NCBI RefSeq assembly: GCF_001428605.1
Contig: NZ_LMID01000001.1
Location: 1,061,372 to 1,125,371, forward strand
Direction: 5' to 3'
Length of the DNA stretch: 64,000 bases
Source: Sphingomonas sp. Root720
GTDB taxonomy: Bacteria; Pseudomonadota; Alphaproteobacteria; Sphingomonadales; Sphingomonadaceae
A model generated the notes under the pieces. The model was given only the letters and a program-made list of their open reading frames with translations. It was not told the origin of the DNA and did not search any database. Below, in pieces: positions 44,263-53,077 of this stretch; the stretch's first letter is position 1; each line of letters starts with the position of its first letter. Made by a program: the position numbers and the translations under genes.

Positions 44263-46218
44263 ATGGACAAGAATGGGGAAGGGCGGGCCGTGCCGCCGGT
44301 GACGCGCCGGGACTTCGTCGGCGGAACCATGATCGGCTCCGGTGCGGCGCTGCTGACGATGGCCGCGCCCAACATGACCTCGGGCGCCAAGGCGCAGACG
44401 GTTCCGAGCCCGCTCAACGACCTCGGCCCGGACTGGACCGGCCCCGGCGGGGTCGGGGATTATGCGGGCAAGAACGGCAACACCGCGACCGTCGTCAACG
44501 CCGCGCACAGCCATATCCGCAACGGCGATCTCGACAAGCGGATCGCCGACGCGCCGCTCGCCGACGACCTCTACGACCTGATCATCGTCGGGGCGGGCAT
44601 CTCCGGCCTGACGTCGGCCTTCGTCTATATGCGGGACAACCCGTCGGCCAGGATCCTGATCCTCGACCAGCATGCCATCTTCGGCGGCGAGGCCAAGCAG
44701 AACGAATTCGACGTCGACGGCTATCGCCTGACCGCGCCGCAGGGATCGACCGGGATCGTCGTTCCCTTCGCCGTCGCGGAACAGGTCGGCTTCGGCAGCC
44801 CCTTCCTCAAGGAGCTCGGCTACCCCGAGAGCTTCGTCTACCAGGAGCCGAAGAACCTGTCCCAGGCGATCCTGGTGCCGCGCGACGCCTGGGGACCGAT
44901 GCACATCTCCTGGGAGATGGCCGACACCGCCTTCTATTATGAGGGCAAGGGCATGGTGAAAAATCCCTGGCGCAACGGCTTCCGCGACGCGCCGATCCCC
45001 GAGAAGCTGAAGAAGGCGCTGGTCGACCTCGAGCTCTACCGCACGCCGCCGGTGCGCGACGACTGGGCGTCATGGCTCGACAGCATGACCTACAAGCAAT
45101 TCCTGCTGAACGTCGCGGAGGTGCCGGCCGACTGCATCGACGGGGTGCTGGACGTGCTGAGCCCGGTGATGGCGGCGATGGGCTGCGGCCAGGGCGGCGA
45201 CGTCATCTCCGCCTATTCGGCCTATAATTACCTGATGCCGGGGGTGATCGGCTATTATCGCTACCAGAATGGCGGCGCCGATCCGACCGACAACATCTAT
45301 CTGGCGAGCTTTCCCGGCGGCAACACGATCGCGGCGAAGCGCTTCCTGAAACTCGCCAAGCCCGAGGCGCTGAGCGGCGACGACAGCCTCTACGGCCTGA
45401 TGGAAAGCCAGGTCCGCTGGGACCAGCTCGACCTGCCCGGCCAGAAGGTGCGGATGCGCCTGTCGAGCACGGTCTTCTCGGTCGTCCACGAGGGCAAACC
45501 CGCCCGCGCCAGAACTGTGCGCGTCACCTACGACAAGGACGGCAAGCTCGTCAGCGTGCGCGGCAAGGCGGTGATCTGCGCGGGACAGCAGCATGCCAAT
45601 CGTCGCATCTGCCACGACATCGATGCCGGATATCGCGCGGCGATGCAGGAGTTCCACCACGCGCCGATGCTGGTGATCAACGTCGCGCTCAGGAACTGGA
45701 AGTTTCTCGACAAGCTCGGCGTCGCCGGCATCCGCTGGTTCGAGGGGCTCGGCTGGTGGACGAGCCTGCGCCGTAACCTCGTCATCGACGGCCACGAACC
45801 CCAGCCGCTCGATCCCGACAAGCCGATCGTGCTGACCCAGTATATCCCCTTCCTGATCCCCGGGGTCGAATGGCCCGACCAGTGCACCCAGGCGCGGATG
45901 ATGCTGTTCTCCATGTCCTATGCCGATATCGAGGCGCAGGTCCGCGAGCAATTCACCAAGATGTTCGGTCCCTATGGCTTCGACGACAAGCGCGACATCG
46001 CCGGAATCATCACCAACCGGCAGGGCCACGCCTATTTCGTCGGACCGCCCGGTTTCCATTTCGGCCGCAACGGCAAGAAGGCAGCGAAGGACGTACTGCG
46101 CGAGCCTTATCATCGCATCGCCTTCGGCCATTCGGAGCTGTCGGGCGCGCAGATGTGGGAGACCGCCGTGCTGGAGGGCGAGCGCGCGGCCAAGCAGATC
46201 CTGGCGATGAAGCCCTGA
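44263..46218 (+). CDS. Tat-exported flavin amine oxidase, spermidine dehydrogenase-like
   Basis: A 651-aa FAD protein starting MDKNGEGRAV, with GGGAGA upstream. A twin-arginine signal (VTRRDFVGGTMIGSGAALL, residues 13-31) directs folded export. The FAD dinucleotide motif is GAGISG at 110-115 with ILILDQHAIFGGEAKQNEF following. The C-terminal GHSELSGAQMWETAVLEGER carries the second FAD contact. Overall it fits the spermidine dehydrogenase-like branch of the amine oxidase family, which oxidises polyamines in the periplasm. Substrate not proven. It is divergent from a TonB receptor and followed by a terminator and a convergent TetR gene, forming one module. Confidence 0.87.
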   Translation: MDKNGEGRAVPPVTRRDFVGGTMIGSGAALLTMAAPNMTSGAKAQTVPSPLNDLGPDWTGPGGVGDYAGKNGNTATVVNAAHSHIRNGDLDKRIADAPLADDLYDLIIVGAGISGLTSAFVYMRDNPSARILILDQHAIFGGEAKQNEFDVDGYRLTAPQGSTGIVVPFAVAEQVGFGSPFLKELGYPESFVYQEPKNLSQAILVPRDAWGPMHISWEMADTAFYYEGKGMVKNPWRNGFRDAPIPEKLKKALVDLELYRTPPVRDDWASWLDSMTYKQFLLNVAEVPADCIDGVLDVLSPVMAAMGCGQGGDVISAYSAYNYLMPGVIGYYRYQNGGADPTDNIYLASFPGGNTIAAKRFLKLAKPEALSGDDSLYGLMESQVRWDQLDLPGQKVRMRLSSTVFSVVHEGKPARARTVRVTYDKDGKLVSVRGKAVICAGQQHANRRICHDIDAGYRAAMQEFHHAPMLVINVALRNWKFLDKLGVAGIRWFEGLGWWTSLRRNLVIDGHEPQPLDPDKPIVLTQYIPFLIPGVEWPDQCTQARMMLFSMSYADIEAQVREQFTKMFGPYGFDDKRDIAGIITNRQGHAYFVGPPGFHFGRNGKKAAKDVLREPYHRIAFGHSELSGAQMWETAVLEGERAAKQILAMKP

Positions 46219-46271
46219 CCGCTTCGGAGATGCGGACCGGCGAGCCCCCTTCCCGGTCCCTGTCCCCGATC

Positions 46272-46313
46272 GACGGCCCGGTCCCCTGGTGGGGGGATCG
46301 GGCCGTCCTCGTT
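46272..46313 (+). terminator. Rho-independent terminator after the flavin oxidase
   Basis: GACGGCCCGGTCCCC, a five-base loop, and the near-complementary GGGGGATCGGGCCGTC form a long GC-rich stem 54 bp after the stop codon. CTCGTTT follows. It also lies just beyond the end of the convergent tetR gene. Confidence 0.75.
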
Positions 46314-46327
46314 TCAGGGCGCTTCGA

Positions 46328-46969
46328 TCAGTGGCGCCGCTTGTACTGCAGGATCGGGGGGAGGTAATTGCCCAGATAGGAGGTCGCGGCCCGGGTGGCC
46401 TCGTTCACCATATGGTGCGTGACAAGGCCGTCCTCGAGGACCGACAGCGCGAAGAAGGCGTCGGCGATGACGATCGCCCGGAAGAAGATCGCGACCGGCT
46501 CGGCCAGTTCCGGAAGGTGGAAGCGTTCGGAGAGCGCTTCGTGAAGCTGCACGCCGAAGCGATAGTCGTCATGGCAACCGGCCTGGCGGATATCGGGCGT
46601 CGTCCGCGGCCCCAGGATGAGCTGCCGCGCCGCCGCGTCGGCGTTGAAATAGTCGGCCGAGGCGGTGAGGAAGATGCCTATGATCGCCTGCCAGGGCGCA
46701 TCGGCCGCAATCGCGGGCTCGACGCTCGCCATCTCGTCCGAGAGCGTCCGCGCCAGTTCCTTGTAGAGCTCGCGCAGGTCGGGGAAGAAATGATAGGTCG
46801 AGCTGGACGGGATGTTCGCCGCCTCCGACACCATCGGCAGGGTGATGTCGTCGATCTCGCGTTCCTGCAGCAGTTCGCGGGCGGCCTGAATCAGCGCCTC
46901 GCGCCGCGCGCGGCCGCGGGCCTGCGTATAGCGGCGGCCGATTCCCGCTTCGGTGGTCGCTTCCCTCAT
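46328..46969 (-). CDS. TetR-family transcriptional regulator
   Basis: A 213-aa repressor. Residues about 18-65 are the TetR helix-turn-helix (ARREALIQAARELLQE, ITLPMVSEAANIPSSSTYHF with FFPDLRELYKEL). The C-terminal effector domain is typical in length. It is convergent with the flavin oxidase gene and lies between that module and a second TonB receptor on the same strand. Likely targets are the palindromes at 43964 and 44174. Its own stop is 15 bp beyond the oxidase terminator. Ligand unknown; by context an amine or its aldehyde. Confidence 0.92.
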   Translation of the reverse strand: MREATTEAGIGRRYTQARGRARREALIQAARELLQEREIDDITLPMVSEAANIPSSSTYHFFPDLRELYKELARTLSDEMASVEPAIAADAPWQAIIGIFLTASADYFNADAAARQLILGPRTTPDIRQAGCHDDYRFGVQLHEALSERFHLPELAEPVAIFFRAIVIADAFFALSVLEDGLVTHHMVNEATRAATSYLGNYLPPILQYKRRH

Positions 46970-47032
46970 CCTCCGATCCTAGCGGTTGAGGGGCGCCGAG
47001 GTCCATGGCTTTCGGCGGCGCCGGACAGCGAA

Positions 47033-47065
47033 AGGGGGAGAGGAGCACATCGCCCCCCTCCCCCT
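47033..47065 (-). terminator. Hairpin after the TonB receptor gene
   Basis: On the minus strand AGGGGGAG and CTCCCCCT pair across a 17-base loop, followed by TTTCG; the CGTCTTCGAAGACG palindrome lies just before it. Probable terminator for the receptor gene whose stop is at 47088. Confidence 0.55.
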
Positions 47066-47087
47066 GTTCGTCTTCGAAGACGCCTGG

Positions 47088-49559
47088 TCAGAACTTCGTC
47101 TGGACCTGCAGCATCACCGTGCGGGGCAGCGTCCCGAAGCCGAGCTGATCGGCATGAGCCGCCACGGCCCCGCCCGAGGCGCCGCCGGTCGAGGGACCGT
47201 CGACCGCGCCGGTGACGTAGAAGCGGTTCGTGAGGTTCTTGCCGATCAGCGCAACCTGCCAGCGTTCGTCGTCCGATCCGACGCGGATGCCGGCATCGAG
47301 CGTCACATAGCTGCTCTGCCGCGAGTCGCGACTGCCGAAGCCCGAGGCGAGGTAGGAATCGCTGTAGCGCGCATCGGCGTTGAACCCGACCAGCAGGCTC
47401 GATCCCATCGGCACGTCATAGGCGAAGCCGACCGTGCCGGTCCATTCGGGCGCGACCGACAGCGGCTGGCCCTTCAGGTTCTGGCGGAAGGCGCCGCCGA
47501 CCGGAACGTTGCAGCCCTCGGCCTGGCTCTGGCCCGCATAGCAGGGCGCATCGGGGAAGTCGGTATAGCGCGCCCGGTTGTAGTTGACCGAGCCATGGAG
47601 GTTCAGGCCGGCGACGTCGCGCGGGGCATATTCGAACTCGAGCTCCACGCCCTTGGTGCGGGCGTCGGCAGTCAGCGTCTGGAAGGCGAAGATCGGCGAG
47701 TTGAAGAAGTCGACCTGCAGATCGCTGTAGCCATAGGTGTAGACGCCCAGGTTCAGCCGGAGCTGGTTGTCGAGCAGGGTCGACTTGATGCCGGCTTCGA
47801 AACCCCGCGCCTTTTCCGGATCGAAGGTCAGGTCGGCGAAGGGCACGTTCGACAGCTTCGAATTGATGCCGCCATTCGAGAAGCCGCCCGACTTGTAGGC
47901 GGTCTTGAACGCGCCATAGACGAGCAGCGCGCGCGACGGCTTCCAGGTGATCGTCGCTTCGGGCGACCAGTTGTTGAAGGTCTGGTTGGCGTTGATCTCG
48001 CCCAGCCCGTCGGGGTCGTCCTGCGGACGGAAGATCGCGAGGACGCCGGGATTGTTGTAGGGCTGGGTGAAGAAGCTGTCCTTGGTCTCGTGGGTGTAGC
48101 GCACGCCGCCCGCGATCTCGAGCGCCGGCACGACCTTCCAGGTCACCTGGCCGAAGGCGGCGAGCGTCTCGCCGTCGGTGAAGCTGGTCTTGCGCGTCGC
48201 GAGATATTCGTCCTCGGGCGCCGCCGCGCTGTTTGTGAGGCCCGACAGCACGATATACTGGTCGAAGGTCCGCTTGGTCTTCTGGTAGAGCGCGCCCACC
48301 ATCAGGTTGACCGGCGCGTCGAAGCTGGTCAGCGCGCGGAACTCCGACGAGAAGGCGTGATAGGTCGAGTTCTCGGTCGCCCAGTTCGCCGCCGTGCTCG
48401 ACTGGAAATCGCAGGCGCAGGCCCAGCGGTTGTTGTTCCAGTTATAGTTGGTGACCGAGGTGAGGGTCACGTTCTCGAGCTCATAGTTGACGGTGCCGGT
48501 GACCGCCCAGCTCTTGTAGCGATTGTAGAGGCTGCCGTCGTCCTTGGCATAGGGGATCTGGGCGGCGAACTCGGCCGGCAGCTTGTTCTGGTGGCCGACG
48601 AAGTCGCGCTGGCAGACATAGCCGTTGAGCTGGCTCGCCCCGCTGGGACAGTTGAAGGCGACGTAGTTCCAGCTGTTGTTGTTGGTCTCGTTATAGGTGC
48701 CCGATCCCTTGAGGGTCGCGGTAAGCCGGTCGGTCGGCTCCCATTTCAGGGTGACGCGGCCGAGCAGTTCCTTCTCGCCCGGCTGGTCCTTCGGTGCCGG
48801 GTTGGACAACGACGTACCGGCGGCGCCGGTCGCGACGTCGAGCGTGGGGTAGGCGATCGGCTGCGAAACGTTCTTGTAATAGCCCTCGTACATCTTCGAC
48901 CCGCGCAGCGCGACGCGGATGCCGAGCGTGTCGCTCAGCGGACCCGAGCCGATCGCTTCGAGCTGGACCTGGCGGGCGTTGAACTCATAGCCCGCGCGCG
49001 CCTTGAACTCCGGCGTGGCGGTCGGATCGGCGGTGGTGAGCGAGATCACGCCGGCGGTGGCGTTCTTGCCGAAGAACAGCGCCTGCGGTCCCTTCAATAT
49101 CTCGACCCGGCCGAGATCGAAGAAGCCCTCGTTGATGATGCGGCCCTGGCCGTAATAGACGCCGTCGACGACCACCGCGACCGACTGCTCGATGCCGATC
49201 GAGGTCGACGACGAGCCGATGCCGCGCAGGGTGAGCTGCGCGCCCGAGCCGTTGGATGCGCGGCCGACATTGAGGTTGGGGGTGCGCGCCGCGATCTTCT
49301 CGATCGAGGTCAGGTCCTGGCGCTGGACCATCTCCGCCGACAGCGCGGTCACGGCGACGGGCACGTCCTGCACGCTTTCAGAGCGCTTGCGGGCGGTCAC
49401 GACGATGTCCTGGAGGCCGCCGGCCGGCTCGCCGGCTTCGCCCTGCGCCGGAGCGGCGGCTGGGGCCGCATCCTGCGCCAGCGCGGGCGTCGACAGCGCG
49501 AAGCCGACGACGATCGCGGCGCCACGGAGCAGGTCGCGTTTGAAGCTGTTGGTCTGCAT
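47088..49559 (-). CDS. TonB-dependent outer-membrane receptor
   Basis: An 823-aa receptor, the longest in the window. Signal peptide (about 1-28, STPALAQDA), an Ala/Pro-rich linker, TonB box (DIVVTARKRS), plug (about 55-170, VPVAVTALSAEMV and GRVEILKGPQALFFGKN) and barrel ending in MLQVQTKF. Cysteine pairs occur in two extracellular loops (ACACDF; CPSG...YVCQRD), consistent with disulfides. It is divergent from a SnoaL-like gene (49812) with a 252-bp region between. TetR is downstream on the same strand but separated by a hairpin. Confidence 0.95.
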   Translation of the reverse strand: MQTNSFKRDLLRGAAIVVGFALSTPALAQDAAPAAAPAQGEAGEPAGGLQDIVVTARKRSESVQDVPVAVTALSAEMVQRQDLTSIEKIAARTPNLNVGRASNGSGAQLTLRGIGSSSTSIGIEQSVAVVVDGVYYGQGRIINEGFFDLGRVEILKGPQALFFGKNATAGVISLTTADPTATPEFKARAGYEFNARQVQLEAIGSGPLSDTLGIRVALRGSKMYEGYYKNVSQPIAYPTLDVATGAAGTSLSNPAPKDQPGEKELLGRVTLKWEPTDRLTATLKGSGTYNETNNNSWNYVAFNCPSGASQLNGYVCQRDFVGHQNKLPAEFAAQIPYAKDDGSLYNRYKSWAVTGTVNYELENVTLTSVTNYNWNNNRWACACDFQSSTAANWATENSTYHAFSSEFRALTSFDAPVNLMVGALYQKTKRTFDQYIVLSGLTNSAAAPEDEYLATRKTSFTDGETLAAFGQVTWKVVPALEIAGGVRYTHETKDSFFTQPYNNPGVLAIFRPQDDPDGLGEINANQTFNNWSPEATITWKPSRALLVYGAFKTAYKSGGFSNGGINSKLSNVPFADLTFDPEKARGFEAGIKSTLLDNQLRLNLGVYTYGYSDLQVDFFNSPIFAFQTLTADARTKGVELEFEYAPRDVAGLNLHGSVNYNRARYTDFPDAPCYAGQSQAEGCNVPVGGAFRQNLKGQPLSVAPEWTGTVGFAYDVPMGSSLLVGFNADARYSDSYLASGFGSRDSRQSSYVTLDAGIRVGSDDERWQVALIGKNLTNRFYVTGAVDGPSTGGASGGAVAAHADQLGFGTLPRTVMLQVQTKF

Positions 49560-49683
49560 GTCATCCTCACCAGAAGCGGCCGTCGGCCTTGGGTTATCTC
49601 GTTGGCGCTCCGGTAAAGGCGCGCGGCGGGCGGAGGCATGCGCAAAACCGCCGCCGGGGTCACCCTGTCAAAAGATGCAGGTA

Positions 49684-49711
49684 CCCCGTTTTCCGGGGGG
49701 CCGAGCGGCCC
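49684..49711. promoter_or_regulatory. Tandem hairpins in the divergent TonB/SnoaL promoter region
   Basis: Two short inverted repeats abut: CCCCG-TTTTC-CGGGG (49684-49698) and GGGCCG-AG-CGGCCC (49698-49711). They sit midway between the divergent TonB receptor and SnoaL-like genes. Could be an operator or leader structure; no regulator is adjacent. Confidence 0.35.
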
Positions 49712-49811
49712 GGCCTGACATTTTGGATAGTGGGAGGCGAGCCGCACAAGCGCACAGGATGGCGGCGACGCGCCATGACCGGCGAACAACCGCGAGAGGG
49801 AGAGGCGGACG

Positions 49812-50357
49812 ATGGACATCGAGAAAGAGGTCGCCGACCTGGTCGCGCGGCGCGAGATCACCCGGGCGATCCACGCCTATATGCGCGGGCAGGACCGGCT
49901 CGACCGCGACCTGCAGCTCTCCTCGTTCCACGCCGACGCCGATGTCGACTGCGGCCTGCTGCGCGGCGGGCCCGAAACCTATACCGACTTCGCGCAGAGC
50001 TTCCTCGCATCGATGAAGGGCAGCCAGCACATCATCGGCCAGATCGACCTGGAGGTCGATGCGGCGGCCGGCACCGCGAGCGGCGAGGTCTATTTCTTCG
50101 CCTGGCACCGCCTGGTCGGCGAGGGTGGCGAGGACCGCGACCTGTTGATGGCGGGGCGCTATGTCGACGACTATCTCCGCCGGGACGGGTTGTGGGCGAT
50201 CCAGCGCCGCCGCGAGCTGATCGACTGGGCGCGCGACGTGCCCGCCGCCGACGCGATCCTGCGCGAGCAGACGACGATCCACCTGTCGGGCCGCGACGGC
50301 CGGGACTTCAGCCAGACCCGCGACTGGACCGCGGGAACGTCGGGGCGCGACGGCTAG
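49812..50357 (+). CDS. SnoaL-like / NTF2-fold protein
   Basis: A 181-aa cytosolic protein with GAGAGG just upstream. Helices EKEVADLVARREITRAIHAY and MRGQDRLDRDLQLSSFHADA, then QHIIGQIDLEVDAAAGTASG and strand pairs EVYFFAWHRLVG, LLMAGRYVDDYLRRDGLWAI match the SnoaL_4 family, which is often annotated beside ring-hydroxylating or cyclase enzymes. The conserved His/Asp of the cavity are in SFHADADVDCG. Divergent from the 823-aa TonB receptor, so probably part of its pathway. No specific reaction can be assigned. Confidence 0.85.
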   Translation: MDIEKEVADLVARREITRAIHAYMRGQDRLDRDLQLSSFHADADVDCGLLRGGPETYTDFAQSFLASMKGSQHIIGQIDLEVDAAAGTASGEVYFFAWHRLVGEGGEDRDLLMAGRYVDDYLRRDGLWAIQRRRELIDWARDVPAADAILREQTTIHLSGRDGRDFSQTRDWTAGTSGRDG

Positions 50358-50373
50358 GCGACCGCGCGGCCGG

Positions 50374-52038
50374 TCAGGCCGCCGCCAGCCACGGACAGCG
50401 CGCCAGCAGATCGGCGTGCAGCCGCGCGCGATCGTTCCAAAGCCTGCGATACCAGTCGACGCGCGGGCCGACCTGCGCGGCGAACATGCGATTGTCGCGC
50501 ACGTCCTCCCACGCATGGCGCGTCAGCGCCTCGCGCAGCGCCTCGTCGTCGAGCAACCTGACGAGGGCGGGCGCCCAGTCGGCGAGATCGGGCGCGATCA
50601 GACCGGTCCGGCCATCGACGACGCTCTCGCTATAGATCGCCGGCGAGGCGATCACCGCCGCCCCGCGCGAGGCGCATTCGACATATTTGACGTCACTCTT
50701 GAACAGCTCGAAATCGTCGCCCGCCAGCGGCAGCAGCGCGATGTCGCAGGCCTCCATGACGGCCAGATATTTCTCATAGTCCTGGGCTTCCCAGAAGCGC
50801 TTCCGCCCGGTCGGCAGAGCGTCGAAGAAGGACCGGTCGTGGACGACCTCGAACATCACGTCCGGATGCGCGGCGACGGCGGGCGCCAGCGCACGCGCCA
50901 CGGCGGCGCCGAAGCCGCCACGATTGAGAGCGCCGTAGAAGATCCGGCGCGGCCCCGGCGGCCGCACACGCAACGGCGGCAGCACGAAGGCCGCGTTCGG
51001 AAAGGCCATCACAGCGGGATTATGATCACGGAAGACCGCGGCCAACCGCTCGGTCGTGGTCTGCACCGCATGCGCGCAGGCGACATGCAGCCAGCGCGCC
51101 CGTTCGGGAGCCCAGCCGAGGACCTTGCCGACCAGTTCGGGATGGTCGTCATATTCGGTCACGACCAGCCACCCCTCGCGCATCGCCTCGCCGGCCACGC
51201 GGAGCCAGGCCTGCCGGTCGGGAACCGCGGGGCGCTGGAGGAGCAGGATGCGCGCGACGCCATCGGCGACCGGCATCAGCGCCACCGACTTTTCCTGATA
51301 GCGCAGGGCGACCTCGGGCGTGGTCTGCAGATAGCGCGCGGGCAGCCGGGCGCGGACGTCCATGAAGCGCGGCGCCATCGCGGCGACGAGCATCTGCACA
51401 GGCGACGCCGCCGGCCCGTCGGACCGCCGCGCTATCAGGATGTGGTGGACGATCTCGCTGCGGTCGAGCAGCGCGGCCCGGTCGAGGCCGGCCTTGCCCG
51501 CGACCTTGGCCATCAGCGGCAACCAGGCCCGCGGCGCGGCCGCGTCCGCCGGCGTCTTGCGCGGGCGTTGTCTGACCAGCCGGAAGCCGGTCCTGGCGAG
51601 GGCCGCCGACAGCCTCTCCAGCCCGAGGAACAGCGACGTAGACAGCGGCGACCGATCGCGGGTCAGCCGGTCGAGACGGCTGCGATGGCCGTCGTTGGGC
51701 AGGCACAGGACGAGATGCCCGTCAGGGGCGAGCAGCTCACGAAGCCGGGAGAGGCCGGCATCCCCGTCCGGCAGATGATCGCGGATATCCGCGGCGAGGA
51801 TCAGGTCGAACGGCGCTTCGGCGGCAAGCGCGGCGATGTCCACCGTCGCCAGCGCGCCGACGAGCACCCGGTCCATCCGGCCCGCGGCGGCTTCGGCGGC
51901 GGCGGCATCGGCTTCGAGGCCGACATAATGGCAGGTCGGATTGCGCAGCCGATAGGCGGCGGCGAAGCTTCCTTCGCCGCATCCCAGTTCGAGGACCCGC
52001 GCCTTCAGCGGCGCGAGATCGAGCAGGTCGGGGTTCAC
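50374..52038 (-). CDS. Fused SAM methyltransferase-glycosyltransferase
   Basis: A 554-aa two-domain protein. Residues about 1-210 are a class I methyltransferase (VLELGCGEGSFAAAY motif I near 15-29, GLEADAAAA motif II, APFDLILAADIRDHL). Residues about 215-554 resemble a GT-B glycosyltransferase C-terminal domain (RRIFYGALNRGGFGAAVARA, ACDIALLPLAGDDFELFKSD, KYVECASRGAAVIASPA, VDGRTGLIAP), the last part being the nucleotide-sugar-binding region with the EC...GxxVIAS pattern. It overlaps the upstream glycosyltransferase gene by four bases. Likely acts in surface glycan synthesis, adding and methylating a sugar (inference). Confidence 0.82.
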   Translation of the reverse strand: MNPDLLDLAPLKARVLELGCGEGSFAAAYRLRNPTCHYVGLEADAAAAEAAAGRMDRVLVGALATVDIAALAAEAPFDLILAADIRDHLPDGDAGLSRLRELLAPDGHLVLCLPNDGHRSRLDRLTRDRSPLSTSLFLGLERLSAALARTGFRLVRQRPRKTPADAAAPRAWLPLMAKVAGKAGLDRAALLDRSEIVHHILIARRSDGPAASPVQMLVAAMAPRFMDVRARLPARYLQTTPEVALRYQEKSVALMPVADGVARILLLQRPAVPDRQAWLRVAGEAMREGWLVVTEYDDHPELVGKVLGWAPERARWLHVACAHAVQTTTERLAAVFRDHNPAVMAFPNAAFVLPPLRVRPPGPRRIFYGALNRGGFGAAVARALAPAVAAHPDVMFEVVHDRSFFDALPTGRKRFWEAQDYEKYLAVMEACDIALLPLAGDDFELFKSDVKYVECASRGAAVIASPAIYSESVVDGRTGLIAPDLADWAPALVRLLDDEALREALTRHAWEDVRDNRMFAAQVGPRVDWYRRLWNDRARLHADLLARCPWLAAA

Positions 52039-52883
52039 GAGGCGGGCGTCGGCGGTGCGGGGGCGGCCGTCTTCGCGGCCTCGCGGCTCATTTCAAAGAG
52101 CCGGAGATAGGCGTCGCCGAGGACCTTGTCCCTTTGCTTCAGGGCCTTCTTGAGGATGTCGATCGTCAATGCCTGCCGGGACGCCTCGTTAGCCACCTTG
52201 TCCCGCCAGCCCTCCAGCTCGGCGAAACGCTGATCGTCGGTCCAGCCGGGTCGGGGGCCCGTCGGGAAGGTCAACGCGGTCGGCGCCACGCCACTGGCGG
52301 CTCGGCAATCCCGCCGCCGCAGGAATTTCTTGAAGAAATGCCAATCGGTCAGCTGGCCCTCCGGCGTCGTGGACCAGCCCTCCTCGAGCCCCTGGTAGAA
52401 ATCGCGGCGATGCGCCGCGCAGGACAACGGAACCCGGTTCCACAGGTTCACCATGTTTTGCCGGTGGATCGGTATGCGCAGATCGGTCGCGTAGAAGCGC
52501 AGATCCTCGCCGGGGAATATGTGCAGCGGCAGCGAATGGCAGAAGTCGGCGTCGCGGAGCATCACGTCCATCGTGGAGACATGATCGGGAAGCCAGATGT
52601 CGCGATCGCACAGATAGCAGATGATTCCGCCCCGGGCCGCCTCGATCGCCTCGTGCCGGTAAGGCTCCCCACGGCTCTCATGCTTCGGATGGTCGAAGAA
52701 GGTCACCCGGGGATCGCCGGCGACCAGATCGTGGATAGCCGGCTTGTTCGCATCCGGAACGCCGTCGCCGACGATGTGGACCTCGACGGGAACGCTTTGC
52801 GCCAATGCCGACCGAACCGCGAGCTCCAGCGTCAGGCGGTGGTTGAACGTGGGAATGATGACGGTGGCAACGGGGTCGGTCAT
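52035..52883 (-). CDS. Family 2 glycosyltransferase
   Basis: A 282-aa GT-A fold enzyme. VATVIIPTFNHRLTLELAVR at the N-terminus is the nucleotide-binding strand-loop. The DxD-like metal motif is the DRD of YLCDRDIWLPDH (about 93-95), and a later ED (PGEDLRFY) could be the catalytic base. A C-terminal helical tail (LKKALKQRDKVLGDAYLRLF) may be a coiled coil. Its stop overlaps the fused methyltransferase-glycosyltransferase start (ATGA). It would transfer a sugar to a lipid-linked or polysaccharide acceptor. Confidence 0.9.
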   Translation of the reverse strand: MTDPVATVIIPTFNHRLTLELAVRSALAQSVPVEVHIVGDGVPDANKPAIHDLVAGDPRVTFFDHPKHESRGEPYRHEAIEAARGGIICYLCDRDIWLPDHVSTMDVMLRDADFCHSLPLHIFPGEDLRFYATDLRIPIHRQNMVNLWNRVPLSCAAHRRDFYQGLEEGWSTTPEGQLTDWHFFKKFLRRRDCRAASGVAPTALTFPTGPRPGWTDDQRFAELEGWRDKVANEASRQALTIDILKKALKQRDKVLGDAYLRLFEMSREAAKTAAPAPPTPAS

Positions 52884-53077
52884 GCGGCGCCCAGGCTGAG
52901 GAACGGGTGCGATGTGGCACGCGGGCGAACGCTTGCCAATCCCAAGCCGCGCCGGCTTCCTGAATATGGCTTGAATGCTTGCCCTTATTTTCCCAAAGTC
53001 GCGATGTCACCATGAGGGCCGGCCGGCGGACATGTTCGCCGCCTTCCCTTCCGCCGCAGGTTCGATGGAGGAAGCAT

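Noticed and set aside
43995-44417. Minus-strand frame of 140 codons in the TonB/flavin oxidase control region
   Set aside because: It runs into the 5' end of the oxidase gene and covers the palindromic operators; no Shine-Dalgarno or conserved content.
46986-49616. An 876-codon plus-strand frame antisense to the 823-aa TonB receptor
   Set aside because: Same GC-driven shadow effect; no signal, motif or ribosome binding site, and the minus strand has plug and barrel features.
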